Assembly (NCBI GenBank): GCA_017511185.1
Contig: JAFWLF010000142.1
Span: forward strand, 1 to 5,967
Reading direction: 5' to 3'
Length of the DNA stretch: 5,967 nt
From: RGIG5612 sp017511185
GTDB lineage: Bacteria > Bacillota > Clostridia > Lachnospirales > Lachnospiraceae
A program made the position numbers and the translations under genes. Position 1 is the stretch's first letter. Every line of letters starts with the position of its first letter. The notes under the pieces are model-generated. The model made no database searches and was not told where the DNA came from. It saw nothing but the letters and a program-made list of their open reading frames with translations. This document shows positions 5,598-5,967 of the stretch, one piece after another.

Positions 5598-5967
5598 ATG
5601 GAGCATAAATATAAAGATTTCGCTCTGCGCAAGTCCGCAGACGATACGGAAAAAGACACCGGAACGATCTCCGGCTACTTTTCCACATATGACCGCATTC
5701 CGGACAGCTATGGCGATGTTATAGCACCGGGAGCATTTACCGACACCATCAAAGCCAGAGAAGAGAGCGGACATCCGTTCCCGCTTTGCTGGAACCACGA
5801 CCTCGACCAGATTATCGGCAAGGTCGACTCAATCGAAGACACTGAAAAGGGCCCGCTGATGACAGCGAGCTTTTTTGATACCCCGCTGGCACAGGAGAAA
5901 CGGGAAATCGTGAAGAGCGGAGTCGTTTACCAGTTCAGCTTTGCTTATGACGTGCAGGGGTGGGAGA
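5598..5967 (+). CDS. HK97-type prohead maturation protease (peptidase S78), 3' end cut by window
   Basis: The 123 visible codons remain open at the window edge, so the C-terminus is missing. These serine proteases assemble inside the prohead, cut the scaffold (delta) part of the capsid protein and degrade themselves. The sequence has the family order: GTISGYFSTYDRIPDSYGDVIAPGAF (22-47, with D40 and the PGAF turn), LCWNHD (63-68, catalytic H67), IIGKVDSIEDTEKGPL (72-87), then EIVKSGVVYQFSFAYD (103-118, catalytic S114 in the 'SfaY' motif). Full-length members are around 200 residues, so about 60-100 residues are lost. GGAGGG (5586-5591) lies 6 bases before ATG 5598, and the portal stop is only 2 bases upstream, so the genes are co-transcribed. 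The major capsid gene is expected next. Codon choice resembles the MuF part of the portal gene rather than terL. Confidence 0.95.
   Translation, partial: MEHKYKDFALRKSADDTEKDTGTISGYFSTYDRIPDSYGDVIAPGAFTDTIKAREESGHPFPLCWNHDLDQIIGKVDSIEDTEKGPLMTASFFDTPLAQEKREIVKSGVVYQFSFAYDVQGWE

Noticed and set aside
1..5967. CRISPR arrays, tRNA genes, insertion sequences, defence or toxin genes
   Set aside because: I saw no regularly spaced repeats, no tRNA cloverleaf, no transposase and no toxin-antitoxin or defence domains. The MuF domain ends at its CGCNC motif without a toxin extension.

Overview
The window is a tailed-phage or prophage segment running from the end of the regulatory/early genes into the DNA-packaging and head module. 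All supported genes are on the + strand. The order is two small unknown genes, a DUF1492/sigma-70-region-4-like regulator, a gap of about 380 bases with a terminator-like hairpin, an HNH endonuclease, a gap of about 120 bases that is the best candidate for the packaging (cos) site, terminase small subunit, terminase large subunit, an HK97-type portal protein with a C-terminal MuF-like domain, and the first 123 codons of an HK97-type prohead protease cut by the window edge. This is the layout of an HK97-type, probably cos-packaging siphovirus. The purine-rich Shine-Dalgarno sequences (AAGGAG, GGAGGG), intermediate GC content and the DUF1492 gene suggest a Firmicutes host, most likely clostridial. 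Host identity is inference, and the window cannot show whether the phage is integrated.

Region by region: 1-990 is a tight cluster of three genes ending in the DUF1492 regulator. 991-1371 is mostly non-coding. It holds an 11-bp perfect stem hairpin with T4 on both sides, then a G-rich stretch and the HNH ribosome-binding site, and it looks like the boundary between two transcription units. 1372-3621 is HNH-terS-terL, with terS and terL overlapping by four bases. 3637-5967 is portal-MuF and protease, each with a strong Shine-Dalgarno sequence and almost no gap.

How the genes work together: the regulator probably helps switch on late transcription. HNH, TerS and TerL recognise, cut and pump DNA through the portal ring into the prohead. 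The MuF-like tail of the portal protein probably sits inside the head, and the protease matures the head.

No wholly new system is visible. The points most worth checking are: (1) an abrupt synonymous-codon change inside the portal gene at the portal/MuF junction near 4850, which persists into the protease gene; (2) an intrinsic-terminator-like hairpin inside the last codons of terL, directly before the portal Shine-Dalgarno; (3) a perfect 11-bp inverted repeat bracketing the HNH-terS gap; (4) a possible structured element and a tiny minus-strand ORF with a good Shine-Dalgarno in the gap after the regulator.
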